This document shows positions 24,911 to 33,362 of a stretch of 38,525 bases of DNA, in pieces. Every line of letters starts with the position of its first letter. Positions within the stretch are counted from its first letter, which is position 1. The DNA comes from Salinicola halimionae (GTDB lineage Bacteria; Pseudomonadota; Gammaproteobacteria; Pseudomonadales; Halomonadaceae). The translations under genes were made by a program, and so were the position numbers. The stretch lies in NCBI RefSeq assembly GCF_003206065.1, contig NZ_PZJQ01000002.1, positions 899,885 to 938,409 of the forward strand. The letters are read 5' to 3'. The notes under the pieces were generated by a model that worked only from the letters and a program-made list of their open reading frames with translations, was not told where the DNA came from and made no database searches.

Positions 24911-27100
24911 ATGTCAGAACAGAAGAACACGATCTCCGCCGATGGTTCAGAAGATCCGTCGGTCAAGGAGGCGCTGGAAAAATTCGATCGCGAAAGCCTG
25001 GTAAGAGACAGGCTGCCCCGCTCGGTGATCCAGTTCGTCACGGCAGTATCGGTACTGTTGGCACTGTTTCACCTCTACACCTCGTTTTCGGGCCCGCTGG
25101 TAGACGTCGCTCAACGCAGCATTCACCTCTATACCCTGCTGGGGTTGGCGTTCATTCTCTATCCGCTGACCCGCAAGGGGGCTCGGGATCGTGTGCCGTG
25201 GGGCGACGCGCTGATTGCCCTGATTGCGTTCGGTATCGGCGTCTACATGCTGGTGGTGTCGGATCGGGTCATCGCCTCGGCAGGGCGTATCAACAATGTC
25301 GATATGGTGGTCGGCTTTGCCGCGATTCTGCTGGTGCTGGATGCCACTCGGCGCGTCACCGGCTGGGGTCTGACGATCCTGGCTTCACTGTTTCTGGTCT
25401 ACGGTTTCTACGCCAAGCTCTCGTTCTACCCGCAAGTGAACGAGGCGATCCTGCTGGCGACCTGCAAGCAGATCGTCTCGCACCTGGTATTCATTACCGA
25501 AGGGCTGCTCGGTACGGCGATCGGTGTCTCGGCGAGCTATATCGTCCTGTTCATCCTGTTCGGTGCCTTCCTCGGTAAATCAGGGCTGGGTCAGCTGTTC
25601 AACGATCTGGCACTGGCCATCGCCGGGCATACCCGTGGTGGGCCGGCCAAGGTGGCGGTGATCGCCAGTGGGTTTCTGGGGTCGATCAACGGTTCGGCCA
25701 TCGCCAACGTGGTGACCACGGGCGCATTCACCATTCCCTTGATGAAGAGGACGGGCTACAAGGCCAACTTCGCGGGGGCGGTGGAGGCAGCGGCCAGTGT
25801 CGGTGGGCAAATTCTGCCGCCGATCATGGGCGCGGCGGCGTTCATCATGGCCGAGGTTCTAGCGGTACCTTACACCCAGGTGATTCTAGCCGGGATCATT
25901 CCGGCACTGCTCTATTATCTCGGTGTGCTGTTCCAGGTACATTTGCGCGCCATGCGCAACGGCCTCGAGGGCATTCCCCGCTCGCAGTTGACGCCACTCA
26001 AGGAAGTCATGCTCAAGCGGGGCCATCTGCTGATACCCATGGCGGTGCTGCTGTGGCTATTGTTCGAAGGGCGAGCGCCGTTTTTCGCGGCGTTCTGGTC
26101 GATTGCCGCGACCGTTCTGATCTGTGGCACGCGTCGTGTCGCGATCGGGCTAAGCCTGATTCTGGCGCTGCTGATCTTCGAGCCTCAATTGCGAGCGTTG
26201 ATCGGTGGCCATGCGCTGCCGAACTTCCCGGCCAGCCGCTGGATGCTGTTCGTGATCATCGTGATTCCGGTCGCGATCAACGCGTTGCGTGCGAGGCTCG
26301 GCATGGTGGCCGAGAAGATGGATGTGGCCGATTGCCGCGATGCCATGCACGACGGGATACGTAATGCGATCCCGGTGGCCGTGGCCTGTGGCGCGGTGGG
26401 GATCATCGTCGGGATCGCCACGCTGACCGGCGTGGCACTGGAGGCGGCCGATGCGGTGGTGACCCTGGGCCAGCAGATCCCGATTCCGATGATTCAGCTG
26501 CTGGTCACGCTGGTATTGACCATGATTGCATCGATCGTGCTCGGCATGGGATTGCCCAGTATTCCGACCTACATCATCACCAGTACCATGGCCGCGCCGA
26601 TTCTGCTGAATCTCCCGATGTTCCGTGAATTGGCTGGCAGTAACGAGACCGCGATCTTCGTTGCGCACATGTTCGTGTTCTACTTCGGACTGTTCGCCAA
26701 CCTGACGCCGCCGGTGGCATTGGCTGCCTATGCAGGCGCCGGTATCAGCGGCGGATCGCCCAATGCCACCGGTTTCCAGGCGATGAAACTGGCCATCGCG
26801 GGCTTCGTGGTGCCGTACATGTTCGTGTTCGCGCACAGCATGCTGATGATCGATGCGACGCTGTGGAATACGCTATGGGTGATCGTGACCGGGGTAGTCG
26901 GCGTGTTGCTGCTGGCGGTGGCGGTCGAAGGTTATCTACGGCGCCCGCTCAATGTCTTCTGGCGCATCCTGGCGGCCGTCGGTGCCCTGGCGTTGATCTT
27001 TCCCGGGCTCACCAGCGATATTGCCGGTGCGGTGATTACCGTGGTGTTGTTTCTGCTGGCCAAAGCAAAACCGGAGATCAAATCCGCTCAGACGACATAG
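24911..27100 (+). CDS. TRAP transporter permease, fused 4TM-12TM (TAXI type)
   Basis: A 729-residue inner-membrane protein in which the small DctQ-like and large DctM-like subunits are fused. The first 45 residues are hydrophilic, then segments begin at LPRSVIQFVTAVSVLLALFH. DctM hallmarks include GGPAKVAVIASGFLGSINGS, EAAASVGGQILPPIMGAAAF, MGLPSIPTYIITS and PPVALAAYAGAGISG. It imports the solute presented by the binding lipoprotein, driven by a sodium or proton gradient; sodium would suit a halophile. The ATG at 24911 follows GAGGAAG. It is the last gene of a three-gene operon ending in a strong terminator. Substrate is unknown. Confidence 0.95.
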   Translation: MSEQKNTISADGSEDPSVKEALEKFDRESLVRDRLPRSVIQFVTAVSVLLALFHLYTSFSGPLVDVAQRSIHLYTLLGLAFILYPLTRKGARDRVPWGDALIALIAFGIGVYMLVVSDRVIASAGRINNVDMVVGFAAILLVLDATRRVTGWGLTILASLFLVYGFYAKLSFYPQVNEAILLATCKQIVSHLVFITEGLLGTAIGVSASYIVLFILFGAFLGKSGLGQLFNDLALAIAGHTRGGPAKVAVIASGFLGSINGSAIANVVTTGAFTIPLMKRTGYKANFAGAVEAAASVGGQILPPIMGAAAFIMAEVLAVPYTQVILAGIIPALLYYLGVLFQVHLRAMRNGLEGIPRSQLTPLKEVMLKRGHLLIPMAVLLWLLFEGRAPFFAAFWSIAATVLICGTRRVAIGLSLILALLIFEPQLRALIGGHALPNFPASRWMLFVIIVIPVAINALRARLGMVAEKMDVADCRDAMHDGIRNAIPVAVACGAVGIIVGIATLTGVALEAADAVVTLGQQIPIPMIQLLVTLVLTMIASIVLGMGLPSIPTYIITSTMAAPILLNLPMFRELAGSNETAIFVAHMFVFYFGLFANLTPPVALAAYAGAGISGGSPNATGFQAMKLAIAGFVVPYMFVFAHSMLMIDATLWNTLWVIVTGVVGVLLLAVAVEGYLRRPLNVFWRILAAVGALALIFPGLTSDIAGAVITVVLFLLAKAKPEIKSAQTT

Positions 27101-27122
27101 TCCCGCTGACGGGCGCTGCGAT

Positions 27123-27159
27123 AACGCCCGTTCTCCCACACCGGAGAGCGGGCGTTTTT
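27123..27159 (+). terminator. Intrinsic terminator of the TRAP operon
   Basis: AACGCCCGTTCTCC (27123-27136) pairs with GGAGAGCGGGCGTT (27143-27156), 14 pairs with one G-U, around a 6-base loop, with T27155-T27159 following. An upstream ACGGGCG (27111-27117) could pair with CGCCCGT instead, a possible anti-terminator or accidental repeat. Confidence 0.93.
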
Positions 27160-27676
27160 GCAGGCGCGATTTCAACGATCTGACGATTTTTCGCTCATTG
27201 CAAAAAATTACATCTTTTGTTGAAGCACCAGTCACTTATAAGCTCATGATTAAGAACACTTAAGTTTTGCCATTAGCAAAATTGATAAGGCGAGTACGAA
27301 AATTACCTTGGTTATCACTTGTTTGCAGTCCATCCTGCATTTGCCCACTTAGCCAAGTGGCTCTCATCGCGAAGGAATGCGGGAGTGGGCTTCAAGATTC
27401 TTCCCGGCTCGTCCTCGTGGTAACCCATATTTGATTCTGACCGTACCTCCCGTCGAATGCGCTCGACCCGATAGCCCCCACGACATTCCCAGTGACCTGC
27501 TATAACTCTCCAGCCTCTGGCCTTTAATAACGCTGCTGCTTGCCTTTAGTCAGTCTCGCTGATCGCCACGTGTCGTCATCGTCAATCGCCGCCCGTTCCG
27601 CCGCATATCGAGATAGTCTCGTCGACGCCCTGTCTATACTAGTATGTAGATCATCACCGACATTAATGAGGAAGCG
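27160..27676. other. Gene-poor, partly structured intergenic stretch
   Basis: No credible gene in about 500 bases. The left part (27180-27320) is AT-rich and promoter-like, with a TTTTGC-CATTA-GCAAAA palindrome near 27266-27282. The part 27324-27390 can fold: TGCAG/CTGCA (27324-27339), then GCCCACT (27343-27349) with AGTGGGC (27384-27390) enclosing CACTT/AAGTG. This might be a small RNA on either strand. A TATACT box near 27634-27639 probably serves the small ORF that follows. Confidence 0.35.
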
Positions 27677-27814
27677 ATGCAGGGTTCGCTGATAGGGATC
27701 GTGGTAGGTGCCATCATATGGGTAGCTACATCCGAATGGGGCTGGAGTGTCGGTGCCGGGATCGCGTCCGGAGTCGCATGGGATCTTTGGCGCCAGCGCC
27801 CAAGGGGTGAGTGA
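27677..27814 (+). CDS. Small putative membrane protein (45 residues)
   Basis: A short reading frame with a very good ribosome site (GAGGAAGCG before the ATG at 27677) and a promoter-like TATACT about 40 bases upstream. The product begins MQGSLIGIVVGAIIWVA and continues through a second glycine/alanine-rich hydrophobic stretch (GWSVGAGIASGVAW), ending in a basic tail (DLWRQRPRGE). The GxxxG-like spacing suggests one or two packed membrane helices. I do not recognise the family. It lies between the TRAP operon and the convergent ferritin-like gene. Translation is plausible but unproven. Confidence 0.5.
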   Translation: MQGSLIGIVVGAIIWVATSEWGWSVGAGIASGVAWDLWRQRPRGE

Positions 27815-27918
27815 TGACATCGAACGTACGAGATCATCCGGCGCTCTTCACCGACAAACCCCTCGGCTGCGAGGTATGAATCGCGAGTTCGGGGGGCTGG
27901 TCCGGGGCGAATCGTGGC

Positions 27919-28464
27919 TCAGGTTTTCGTTCTGACCCCTTCGAGCAGCGACGCCATATCATCCGCGTGCTCCTCTTCCTGGGCCAGGATATCTTCCATC
28001 ACGCGACGTGATGTGGGGTCCTTGTCGCCAAGATAATTGATGATCTCGCGATAACTGTCGATGGCGATACGCTCGGCAATCAAGTCCTCCTTGATCATCT
28101 CTTCGAGCGTTTCTCCCTCTGCATATTCGGAGTGTGAACGGCTCAACAGGCCTTCCGGGGAAAAGTTGGGGGCGCCACCTAGCTGGGTGATACGTTCGGC
28201 AAGCTGGTCGGCATGCTGTTGCTCTTCCTGGGCATGCTCGAGGAATTCGTCCTTGGCGATGCTCGAGCTGAGTCCGTCGGCCATGTAATAGTGGCGCTTG
28301 TAGCGCAGCACACAGACGATTTCGGTGGCCAGAGCTTCGTTGAGAATCTGGATGACCGTTTCACGATCGGCGGTATAGCCTTCGGTGACCGCGCCATTTT
28401 CGATGTGCTGACGCGCACGCTCGCGGATCGTCTGAATATCGGTCAAGAATGTCTGTTTGCTCAT
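27919..28464 (-). CDS. Ferritin-like (bacterioferritin/Dps-type) diiron protein
   Basis: A 181-residue four-helix-bundle protein. Diiron-type ligands are visible in NEALATEIVCVLRYKRHYY, EFLEHAQEEQQHADQ (an ExxH-like centre), EDLIAERIAIDSY and LAQEEEHADD. Such proteins oxidise and store iron or protect against peroxide. A methionine haem ligand as in true Bfr is not evident, so I use the broader name. I chose the ATG at 28464, after AGGAGGAAAGC, rather than one at 28515 without a ribosome site. It is divergent from the metal exporter at 28677, so the two may share metal- or oxidative-stress control, and a superoxide dismutase lies 2.4 kb away. Confidence 0.85.
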   Translation of the reverse strand: MSKQTFLTDIQTIRERARQHIENGAVTEGYTADRETVIQILNEALATEIVCVLRYKRHYYMADGLSSSIAKDEFLEHAQEEQQHADQLAERITQLGGAPNFSPEGLLSRSHSEYAEGETLEEMIKEDLIAERIAIDSYREIINYLGDKDPTSRRVMEDILAQEEEHADDMASLLEGVRTKT

Positions 28465-28676
28465 GCTTTCCTCCTGAACAAGAATAAAAATGCAGCGCCA
28501 AGGGTGACCAAGCAACGTGAGATATGATGTTGCAGCGCTTCACTGTCGTGATTTCAACGTAGTCGATGGCCGCGGGTTGGCCCAGCGATATCGACGTGGC
28601 GGAGCCAGGACGTGTAATACAATAGCGTCGGGTTCTTGGGCTAAGATTCGGGCACATTCCAGGCAGGACAGGTCCC

Positions 28677-29657
28677 ATGACCGCTCACGATCATTCTCGG
28701 CATCACGATCACTCGCAGGGTCACGACCACTCGCATGATCACGATCACTCGCATGACCACGCGCCCACCGTGACTGCCGACAGCGCCAAGCGGGTCAAGA
28801 TGGCGATGATCCTGACCGCCGGGTTCATGCTCGCCGAAGTGATCGGTGGCTGGATATCCGGCTCTTTAGCACTACTGGCCGACGCCGGGCACATGTTCAG
28901 CGACAGCTTCTCTCTGGGTCTGGCGCTGTTCGCTTTCTATATGGGCGACAAGGCACCGGATAAGTTGCGTACCTTCGGCTATCAGCGCTTTCAAGTGCTG
29001 GCCGCTTTCGTCAACGGCCTGACGCTGCTGGCGATCTCAGCATGGATCCTGGTCGCTGCGATTCAGCGCTTCACGCAACCCTCGGAAGTACTGGCCGGGC
29101 CGATGCTGGTCATTGCAGTGCTCGGCTTTCTGGTCAATATCGTGGTCTTCAAGATTCTTCACGGTGGTGATCAGGAAAATCTCAACCTGCGCGGCGCCGT
29201 TCTGCATGTCATCGGTGACCTGCTGGGTTCCGTGGCGGCGATCGTCGCCTCTATCGTCATCATGCTCACCGGCTGGATGCCGATCGATCCTCTTCTGTCC
29301 ATGCTCGCTGCTGCGCTGATTCTGCGTGCGGCCTGGAAGATCCTGCGGCGCTCGTCGCATACGCTGTTGGAAGGAACGCCGGAGGGGGTCGATATTGCGC
29401 AGATCCGTGATGCGTTGCTGGGCGTCGAAGGCGTCAAGAGCTTGCACGATATTCACGTCTGGGGGCTGACCCCACAGGATCCTCTGCTCAGCGTTCACCT
29501 GGTCATCGAGGCACCGGAACTGCACGATGGCGTGATCGAGCGCGCCTACGAGGTGCTGCAGGCGCGCTTCGGCATTCAACACGCGACGCTACAAGTCGAA
29601 ACGCGCGACTGCCTGACCGGCGGGGAGTGTAATCACGGTATGGTCGTGCATCCCTGA
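28677..29657 (+). CDS. Cation diffusion facilitator metal exporter with His-rich N-terminus
   Basis: A 326-residue CDF-family (ZitB/CzcD-like) inner-membrane exporter, probably for Zn2+ and perhaps Co2+ or Cd2+, in exchange for protons. The first 28 residues contain 12 histidines in HD/HS repeats, a cytoplasmic metal-binding tail. Six hydrophobic segments follow, with the metal-site motifs LLADAGHMFSDS (segment 2) and LHVIGDLLGS (segment 5), then a C-terminal ferredoxin-like domain (about 235-326) ending in a Cys/His motif near CLTGGECNHG. The ATG at 28677 is weakly preceded by GGACAGG. TACAAT at 28617-28622 may be the -10 box. Confidence 0.93.
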   Translation: MTAHDHSRHHDHSQGHDHSHDHDHSHDHAPTVTADSAKRVKMAMILTAGFMLAEVIGGWISGSLALLADAGHMFSDSFSLGLALFAFYMGDKAPDKLRTFGYQRFQVLAAFVNGLTLLAISAWILVAAIQRFTQPSEVLAGPMLVIAVLGFLVNIVVFKILHGGDQENLNLRGAVLHVIGDLLGSVAAIVASIVIMLTGWMPIDPLLSMLAAALILRAAWKILRRSSHTLLEGTPEGVDIAQIRDALLGVEGVKSLHDIHVWGLTPQDPLLSVHLVIEAPELHDGVIERAYEVLQARFGIQHATLQVETRDCLTGGECNHGMVVHP

Positions 29658-29867
29658 CGGTAGAGTGGCATGAAGGCTGAACGATGACCGTGGCTCATGA
29701 TGATGGCGGAAAAGTTTCATTGGCCGTCGTCGACCGTGGCAGGCAGAATCGCTGATATCCAGTAGTCAACTCATCATTGGTGGTCGTTTCCGGAATGATT
29801 CGAATCGGTAGCGGCGCACTCGGCCGGCGTGATATCGCGCTGGCTGGTATCGACAAGAGTATCTCTC

Positions 29868-30704
29868 ATGAGCACGCAGTCTTCGCTGGGCATCAGTTTC
29901 GAATTCTTCCCTCCCAATACCGATGTGGGGCGAGAGAAGCTCGGCGGCGTGCGTGACGCGTTGGCCGCCCGTAAGCCTCGTTTTTTTTCCGTCACCTACG
30001 GCGCCGGTGGTTCCACTCAGGCGCGCACTTTCGATACCGTCAAGAAGGTTCGGCGTAGCGGGGTGAATACGGCGCCGCATCTTTCCTGCATCGGCAGTGA
30101 AAAGAGTGCGCTGCGAGAGTTGCTGCAAACTTATCGTGAGGATGGCGTCGATAGTCTGGTCGCGCTGCGCGGTGATCTGCCCTCGGGTATGGGCGGTGCC
30201 GGCGAGCTGCGTTATGCCAACGAGCTCGTCGAATTCATTCGGGCGGAAACCGGTGATCATTTCGAGATTGCCGTGGCGGCCTATCCGGAAGCGCATCCCC
30301 AGGCATCGAGTTTCGAGCGGGATCTGGAAAATTTCGCGCGCAAGGCGAAAGCGGGAGCCGATCTGGCGATCACGCAGTACTTCTTTACCGCCGATGCCTA
30401 CTTCCATTTCGTGAATCGCGTACGTGCGATGGGTATCGACACGCCGATCGTGCCAGGCATCATGCCAATCACCAACTACACCAAGCTGGCCCGGTTCTCC
30501 GACGCTTGCGGCGCTGATATCCCGCGCTGGATCCGCAAGCAACTCGAGGCCTACGGTGACGATAGCGAGAGTATCCAGGCATTCGGCACCGAGGTGGTCT
30601 CGAATCTCTGCCAGCGGCTGCTGGATGGCGGCGCGCCGGGTCTACATTTCTATACGCTGAATCAATCGGCCCCTACGCTTCGCGTGCTCGACAATCTGGG
30701 CTGA
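29868..30704 (+). CDS. metF: 5,10-methylenetetrahydrofolate reductase
   Basis: A 278-residue flavoprotein reducing methylene-tetrahydrofolate to methyl-tetrahydrofolate for methionine synthesis. Typical blocks are [16 protein letters not shown] near the N-terminus (catalytic Glu), [43 protein letters not shown] and PGIMPITNY. The ATG at 29868 gives the conserved N-terminus, although its ribosome site is weak; an in-frame start at 29829 adds 13 unconserved residues. Length is slightly below the E. coli protein (about 296). It lies some 8.5 kb from metK on the same strand, and no ahcY is seen in between. Confidence 0.96.
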   Translation: MSTQSSLGISFEFFPPNTDVGREKLGGVRDALAARKPRFFSVTYGAGGSTQARTFDTVKKVRRSGVNTAPHLSCIGSEKSALRELLQTYREDGVDSLVALRGDLPSGMGGAGELRYANELVEFIRAETGDHFEIAVAAYPEAHPQASSFERDLENFARKAKAGADLAITQYFFTADAYFHFVNRVRAMGIDTPIVPGIMPITNYTKLARFSDACGADIPRWIRKQLEAYGDDSESIQAFGTEVVSNLCQRLLDGGAPGLHFYTLNQSAPTLRVLDNLG

Positions 30705-30835
30705 AATCGGCCCATTGGACGGAAGCACCGAGGTCCGGGGAGTTCGCGCTGATGGCAAGCGTTGTCTACGTTGAGAGAAGTCTTTGCCAAGCAGCGACTT
30801 GGCCGGAAAGATTCACTCACGGAGAGGAGAACGCC

Positions 30836-31369
30836 ATGCAACGCAATGGATTGATAGGCCTTGGTGCGGGACTGGCGCTAGCCATGACGGGGTTGGCGCA
30901 GGCGGACACGACGGTAGAAATGAATACCGTCTCGGCTGACGGCGTTGGGTCGAGCATCGGCACGGTGACTGCCAAGGACTCCGACTATGGCCTGTTGCTG
31001 ACGCCGGATCTTTCAGGTCTGAAGGCCGGGCTCCACGGCTTCCATCTGCATACCAACCCCAGTTGTGACACCAGCGAGAGCGACGGTAAGGTCACTCCCG
31101 GCGGTGCCGCCGGTGGTCACTTCGACCCTGACGAGAGCGGGACGCACCAAGGGCCCTACAGCGATGAGGGACATCTTGGCGATCTGCCGGCGTTGACCGT
31201 CAATGAGGATGGCAATGCTAACACTCCGGTTCTGGCGCCCCGCCTGTCCGAGTCCGATCTCACCGGCCACGCGTTGATGATTCATGAGGGTGGTGACAAC
31301 TATGCAGACGAGCCCAAATTGGGTGGCGGCGGCAGTCGTGTCGCCTGTGGGGTTATCAAGGGTAGCTGA
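30836..31369 (+). CDS. sodC: Periplasmic Cu/Zn superoxide dismutase
   Basis: A 177-residue exported enzyme dismutating superoxide in the periplasm. The signal peptide ends at AQA-D (cleavage after residue 23). Metal ligands are in [10 protein letters not shown] (His70 and His72; Cys77 for the disulfide), GGHFDP (His95), THQGP (His104), EGHLGDLP (His113, Asp116) and a later MIHEGGDNY. The C-terminal [10 protein letters not shown] supplies the second disulfide cysteine and the conserved Arg. The ATG at 30836 follows GGAGAGGAGAAC. The upstream in-frame ATG at 30752 is rejected because it would bury the signal peptide. Monocistronic, with its own terminator. Confidence 0.96.
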   Translation: MQRNGLIGLGAGLALAMTGLAQADTTVEMNTVSADGVGSSIGTVTAKDSDYGLLLTPDLSGLKAGLHGFHLHTNPSCDTSESDGKVTPGGAAGGHFDPDESGTHQGPYSDEGHLGDLPALTVNEDGNANTPVLAPRLSESDLTGHALMIHEGGDNYADEPKLGGGGSRVACGVIKGS

Positions 31370-31398
31370 CGCCTCAACTCGCGATATATCTTTCCCTA

Positions 31399-31428
31399 AA
31401 CGGCTCTGCCATCGGCAGGGCCGTTTTT
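31399..31428 (+). terminator. Intrinsic terminator of sodC
   Basis: AACGGCTCTGCC (31399-31410) pairs with GGCAGGGCCGTT (31414-31425), one T-G pair, with a 3-base loop and T31424-T31428. Confidence 0.92.
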
Positions 31429-31545
31429 CGTAGGGAGGCCGACTCGCACTGAAGAAACGCTTTACCGTCTTCGTAAGCTATTGTTTTTTATTCTCCATAC
31501 GCGCCATAATCTGTTCATTTATCCAGTTATGGGACGCCCGTATCG

Positions 31546-32217
31546 ATGGCCAATTTTCGAACACACTTCGGCGTGGCGAGCGTCGGTGGTGCCGTGGTCG
31601 CTCAGGCAGGATGGCAGGCGTCGCAATGGAGTGGCTGGCAGGCGATTACGATCGCCATGCTGGTGGCTCTCGGGGGGATCCTGCCGGATATCGATGCCGA
31701 TCAGTCCCAGGCCATTCGCCTCATTTTCAACATTCTGGCCGTGATCGCGGTGGTGCTGGCGGTTCTGGTTCTACAGCAGCGCGTCACACCGGCTTATCTA
31801 TTCGCCGTCTGCGGAGGCGTCTATCTGGGCATGCGCTACCTCGCTGGCGCCATATTTGCGCGTTTTACCGTCCATCGAGGGCTCTGGCACTCGCTGTTGG
31901 CAGCCATCGTGACGGGGCTCTCGACGGCGGCGATCAGCTTTTCGCTACTGGGGCAGACGGAGAGGCAGGCGTGGATACATGGCCTGGCGCTGACACTTGG
32001 CTTCCTGATTCATCTGACGCTGGACGAGCTGTACAGCGTCGACCTCACCGGGGCGCGGCTCAAGCGCTCCTTCGGCACCGCACTCAAGCTCTTCAGCTGG
32101 CAGGCGCCGGGTAGCGCCTTGATGTTGGTGCTGGTCTCGGCACATCTGCTGAGTTGGCTGCCCTCGCTGGCAGCGTTGCGTCAGCTGGTTACCCAGAGTC
32201 TGGCACTGTGGCATTGA
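31546..32217 (+). CDS. YdjM-family inner-membrane metal-dependent hydrolase
   Basis: A 223-residue membrane protein with five or six hydrophobic segments and the family's metal-ligand residues at helix ends: His7 in MANFRTHFG, GGILPDIDAD (near 43-52), TVHRGLWHSL and HLTLDELYSVDLTG. In E. coli, YdjM is a LexA-controlled inner-membrane protein of unclear activity; the hydrolase name rests on the His/Asp pattern. I see no obvious SOS box immediately upstream. The ATG at 31546 has a poor ribosome site but begins the conserved N-terminus. Apparently monocistronic. Confidence 0.85.
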   Translation: MANFRTHFGVASVGGAVVAQAGWQASQWSGWQAITIAMLVALGGILPDIDADQSQAIRLIFNILAVIAVVLAVLVLQQRVTPAYLFAVCGGVYLGMRYLAGAIFARFTVHRGLWHSLLAAIVTGLSTAAISFSLLGQTERQAWIHGLALTLGFLIHLTLDELYSVDLTGARLKRSFGTALKLFSWQAPGSALMLVLVSAHLLSWLPSLAALRQLVTQSLALWH

Positions 32218-32283
32218 TCGGCGGTGCGTGACACGGTGATCGATGATGCCGAATCCGGAATCCCGCGGGCATTCGATGTCACC

Positions 32284-32319
32284 ACCCGCTAGGCTATCCC
32301 AACCCGCTAAGCTATCCCA
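32284..32319. repeat. Two-copy 18-bp tandem repeat
   Basis: ACCCGCTAGGCTATCCCA (32284-32301) is followed directly by ACCCGCTAAGCTATCCCA (32302-32319), with one mismatch. A decayed third unit beginning ACCTGTT follows. It lies about 45-80 bases upstream of the HAD gene. Confidence 0.85.
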
Positions 32320-32364
32320 ACCTGTTCAATCACCACCAGCCTCGATGACGGCATGGAGTTCAAG

Positions 32365-33027
32365 ATGCACCTGGTATTTGATGTCAATGAAACGCTACTC
32401 GATACGCATGCACTCGATCCCCTGTTTCAGCGTTGGTTCGGTAGCGACGCCGTCCGGTCTGAGTGGTTCCTGACTCTCCAGGAGACCTGGATGACGGCCA
32501 ATCTGGTGGGAAGATTCAAACCCTTTGCGGATCTTGCCAAGAGCGCGCTGCGTCAGCTGGGTGCCAAGCATGGTGTGGCGATTTCGGCGGACGACGAGCA
32601 GACATTGATCGACGGCATCCTCTCGATGCCGGCGCATGGCGATGTCTCGGCGGCGTTGGGGACATTACGAGATCAAGGACATACGCTGACGGCGCTGACC
32701 AATAGTGCACTGAACGCGGCTCACCAGCAGTTGGAGCATGCCGGACTGAGCGACTATTTCGATGCCATTCTCAGTGTGGAGAGTGTCGAATGCTACAAGC
32801 CGTCGCCAGCGCCTTATCGACATGCAGCGGCCCACTGGGGCGTAGCCACTGGGGACCTGATCATGATCGCCGCACATGGGTGGGATTTGATCGGCGCCAA
32901 CGCCACCGGCATGCAAACCGGCTTCATTGCGCGACCGGGCAAGGGCATGGACCCTCGGATCGAAGGAGTGCCGAATTGGCAGTATGACGATCTGGCACGT
33001 CTGATCGAGCGGATCACTGCTGCCTGA
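32365..33027 (+). CDS. Haloacid dehalogenase type II (HAD superfamily)
   Basis: A 220-residue HAD hydrolase. Motif I is VFDVNETLLD with the nucleophilic Asp near residue 6; motif II is ALTNSALN; the motif III lysine is in CYKPSPAPYRHAA; motif IV region is IAAHGWDLIGANATGMQTGFI. The NETLLD variant and the WD pattern after motif III point to the L-2-haloacid dehalogenase subgroup, which releases halide from 2-haloalkanoates, although many members are phosphatases. The ATG at 32365 is best because TGGAG precedes it by seven bases; an in-frame ATG at 32353 lacks a ribosome site. No partner genes suggest a substrate. Confidence 0.9.
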   Translation: MHLVFDVNETLLDTHALDPLFQRWFGSDAVRSEWFLTLQETWMTANLVGRFKPFADLAKSALRQLGAKHGVAISADDEQTLIDGILSMPAHGDVSAALGTLRDQGHTLTALTNSALNAAHQQLEHAGLSDYFDAILSVESVECYKPSPAPYRHAAAHWGVATGDLIMIAAHGWDLIGANATGMQTGFIARPGKGMDPRIEGVPNWQYDDLARLIERITAA

Positions 33028-33045
33028 TCGTGCCGACCGTCAACA

Positions 33046-33303
33046 TCAACGCGGTTTTTTGGGATCGAGGATGCGTACCGGGGTGATCTCTTCGCTGGCT
33101 GGGCGCTGACGCTCTCGTGGCTGATTGACCCGGGTCGCGACTTCCTGGATCGCTTCATCCTCGATCGGCAGTTGTTCGAAGAATTCGCAGTTCACGCAAT
33201 CGCGATAGCGGATGCCGTTCTGCTCCCACGACCGAATGCGGTCCATGGCCGAACAGCGGGGGCAGATCGCACCGGCGATAAAGCGCTTTGGTGTCTGGGG
33301 CAT
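33046..33303 (-). CDS. yheV: YheV-family zinc-ribbon protein
   Basis: An 85-residue protein of the YheV/DUF2387 family. The zinc ribbon is formed by Cys14-Pro-Arg-Cys17 and Cys36-Val-Asn-Cys39. It is preceded by KRFIAGAICPRC, a conserved opening, and followed by an acidic helix and a basic Arg/Pro-rich C-terminus. The biochemical role is unknown. The ATG at 33303 follows AGAGGTAAATC. It lies 59 bases downstream of prlC on the same strand, with a hairpin between, so it is likely part of one transcript with possible uneven expression. Confidence 0.9.
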   Translation of the reverse strand: MPQTPKRFIAGAICPRCSAMDRIRSWEQNGIRYRDCVNCEFFEQLPIEDEAIQEVATRVNQPRERQRPASEEITPVRILDPKKPR

Positions 33304-33322
33304 GATTTACCTCTAAATCGAG

Positions 33323-33348
33323 GAGCGGACGCCAGAGGGCGTCCGCTC
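33323..33348 (-). other. Intercistronic hairpin between prlC and yheV
   Basis: Perfect 11-bp inverted repeat: GAGCGGACGCC (33323-33333) and GGCGTCCGCTC (33338-33348) with a 4-base loop. On the coding (minus) strand no T-run follows, so it is more likely an RNA-stability or processing element than a full terminator. Confidence 0.65.
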
Positions 33349-33362
33349 GAAGTGCCGGGCGT

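Noticed and set aside
28683-28760. GATCAC/CACTCG short tandem repeat as a DNA repeat or CRISPR-like element
   Set aside because: It is the coding sequence of the His-Asp-rich metal-binding tail of the CDF protein; no spacers or array structure.
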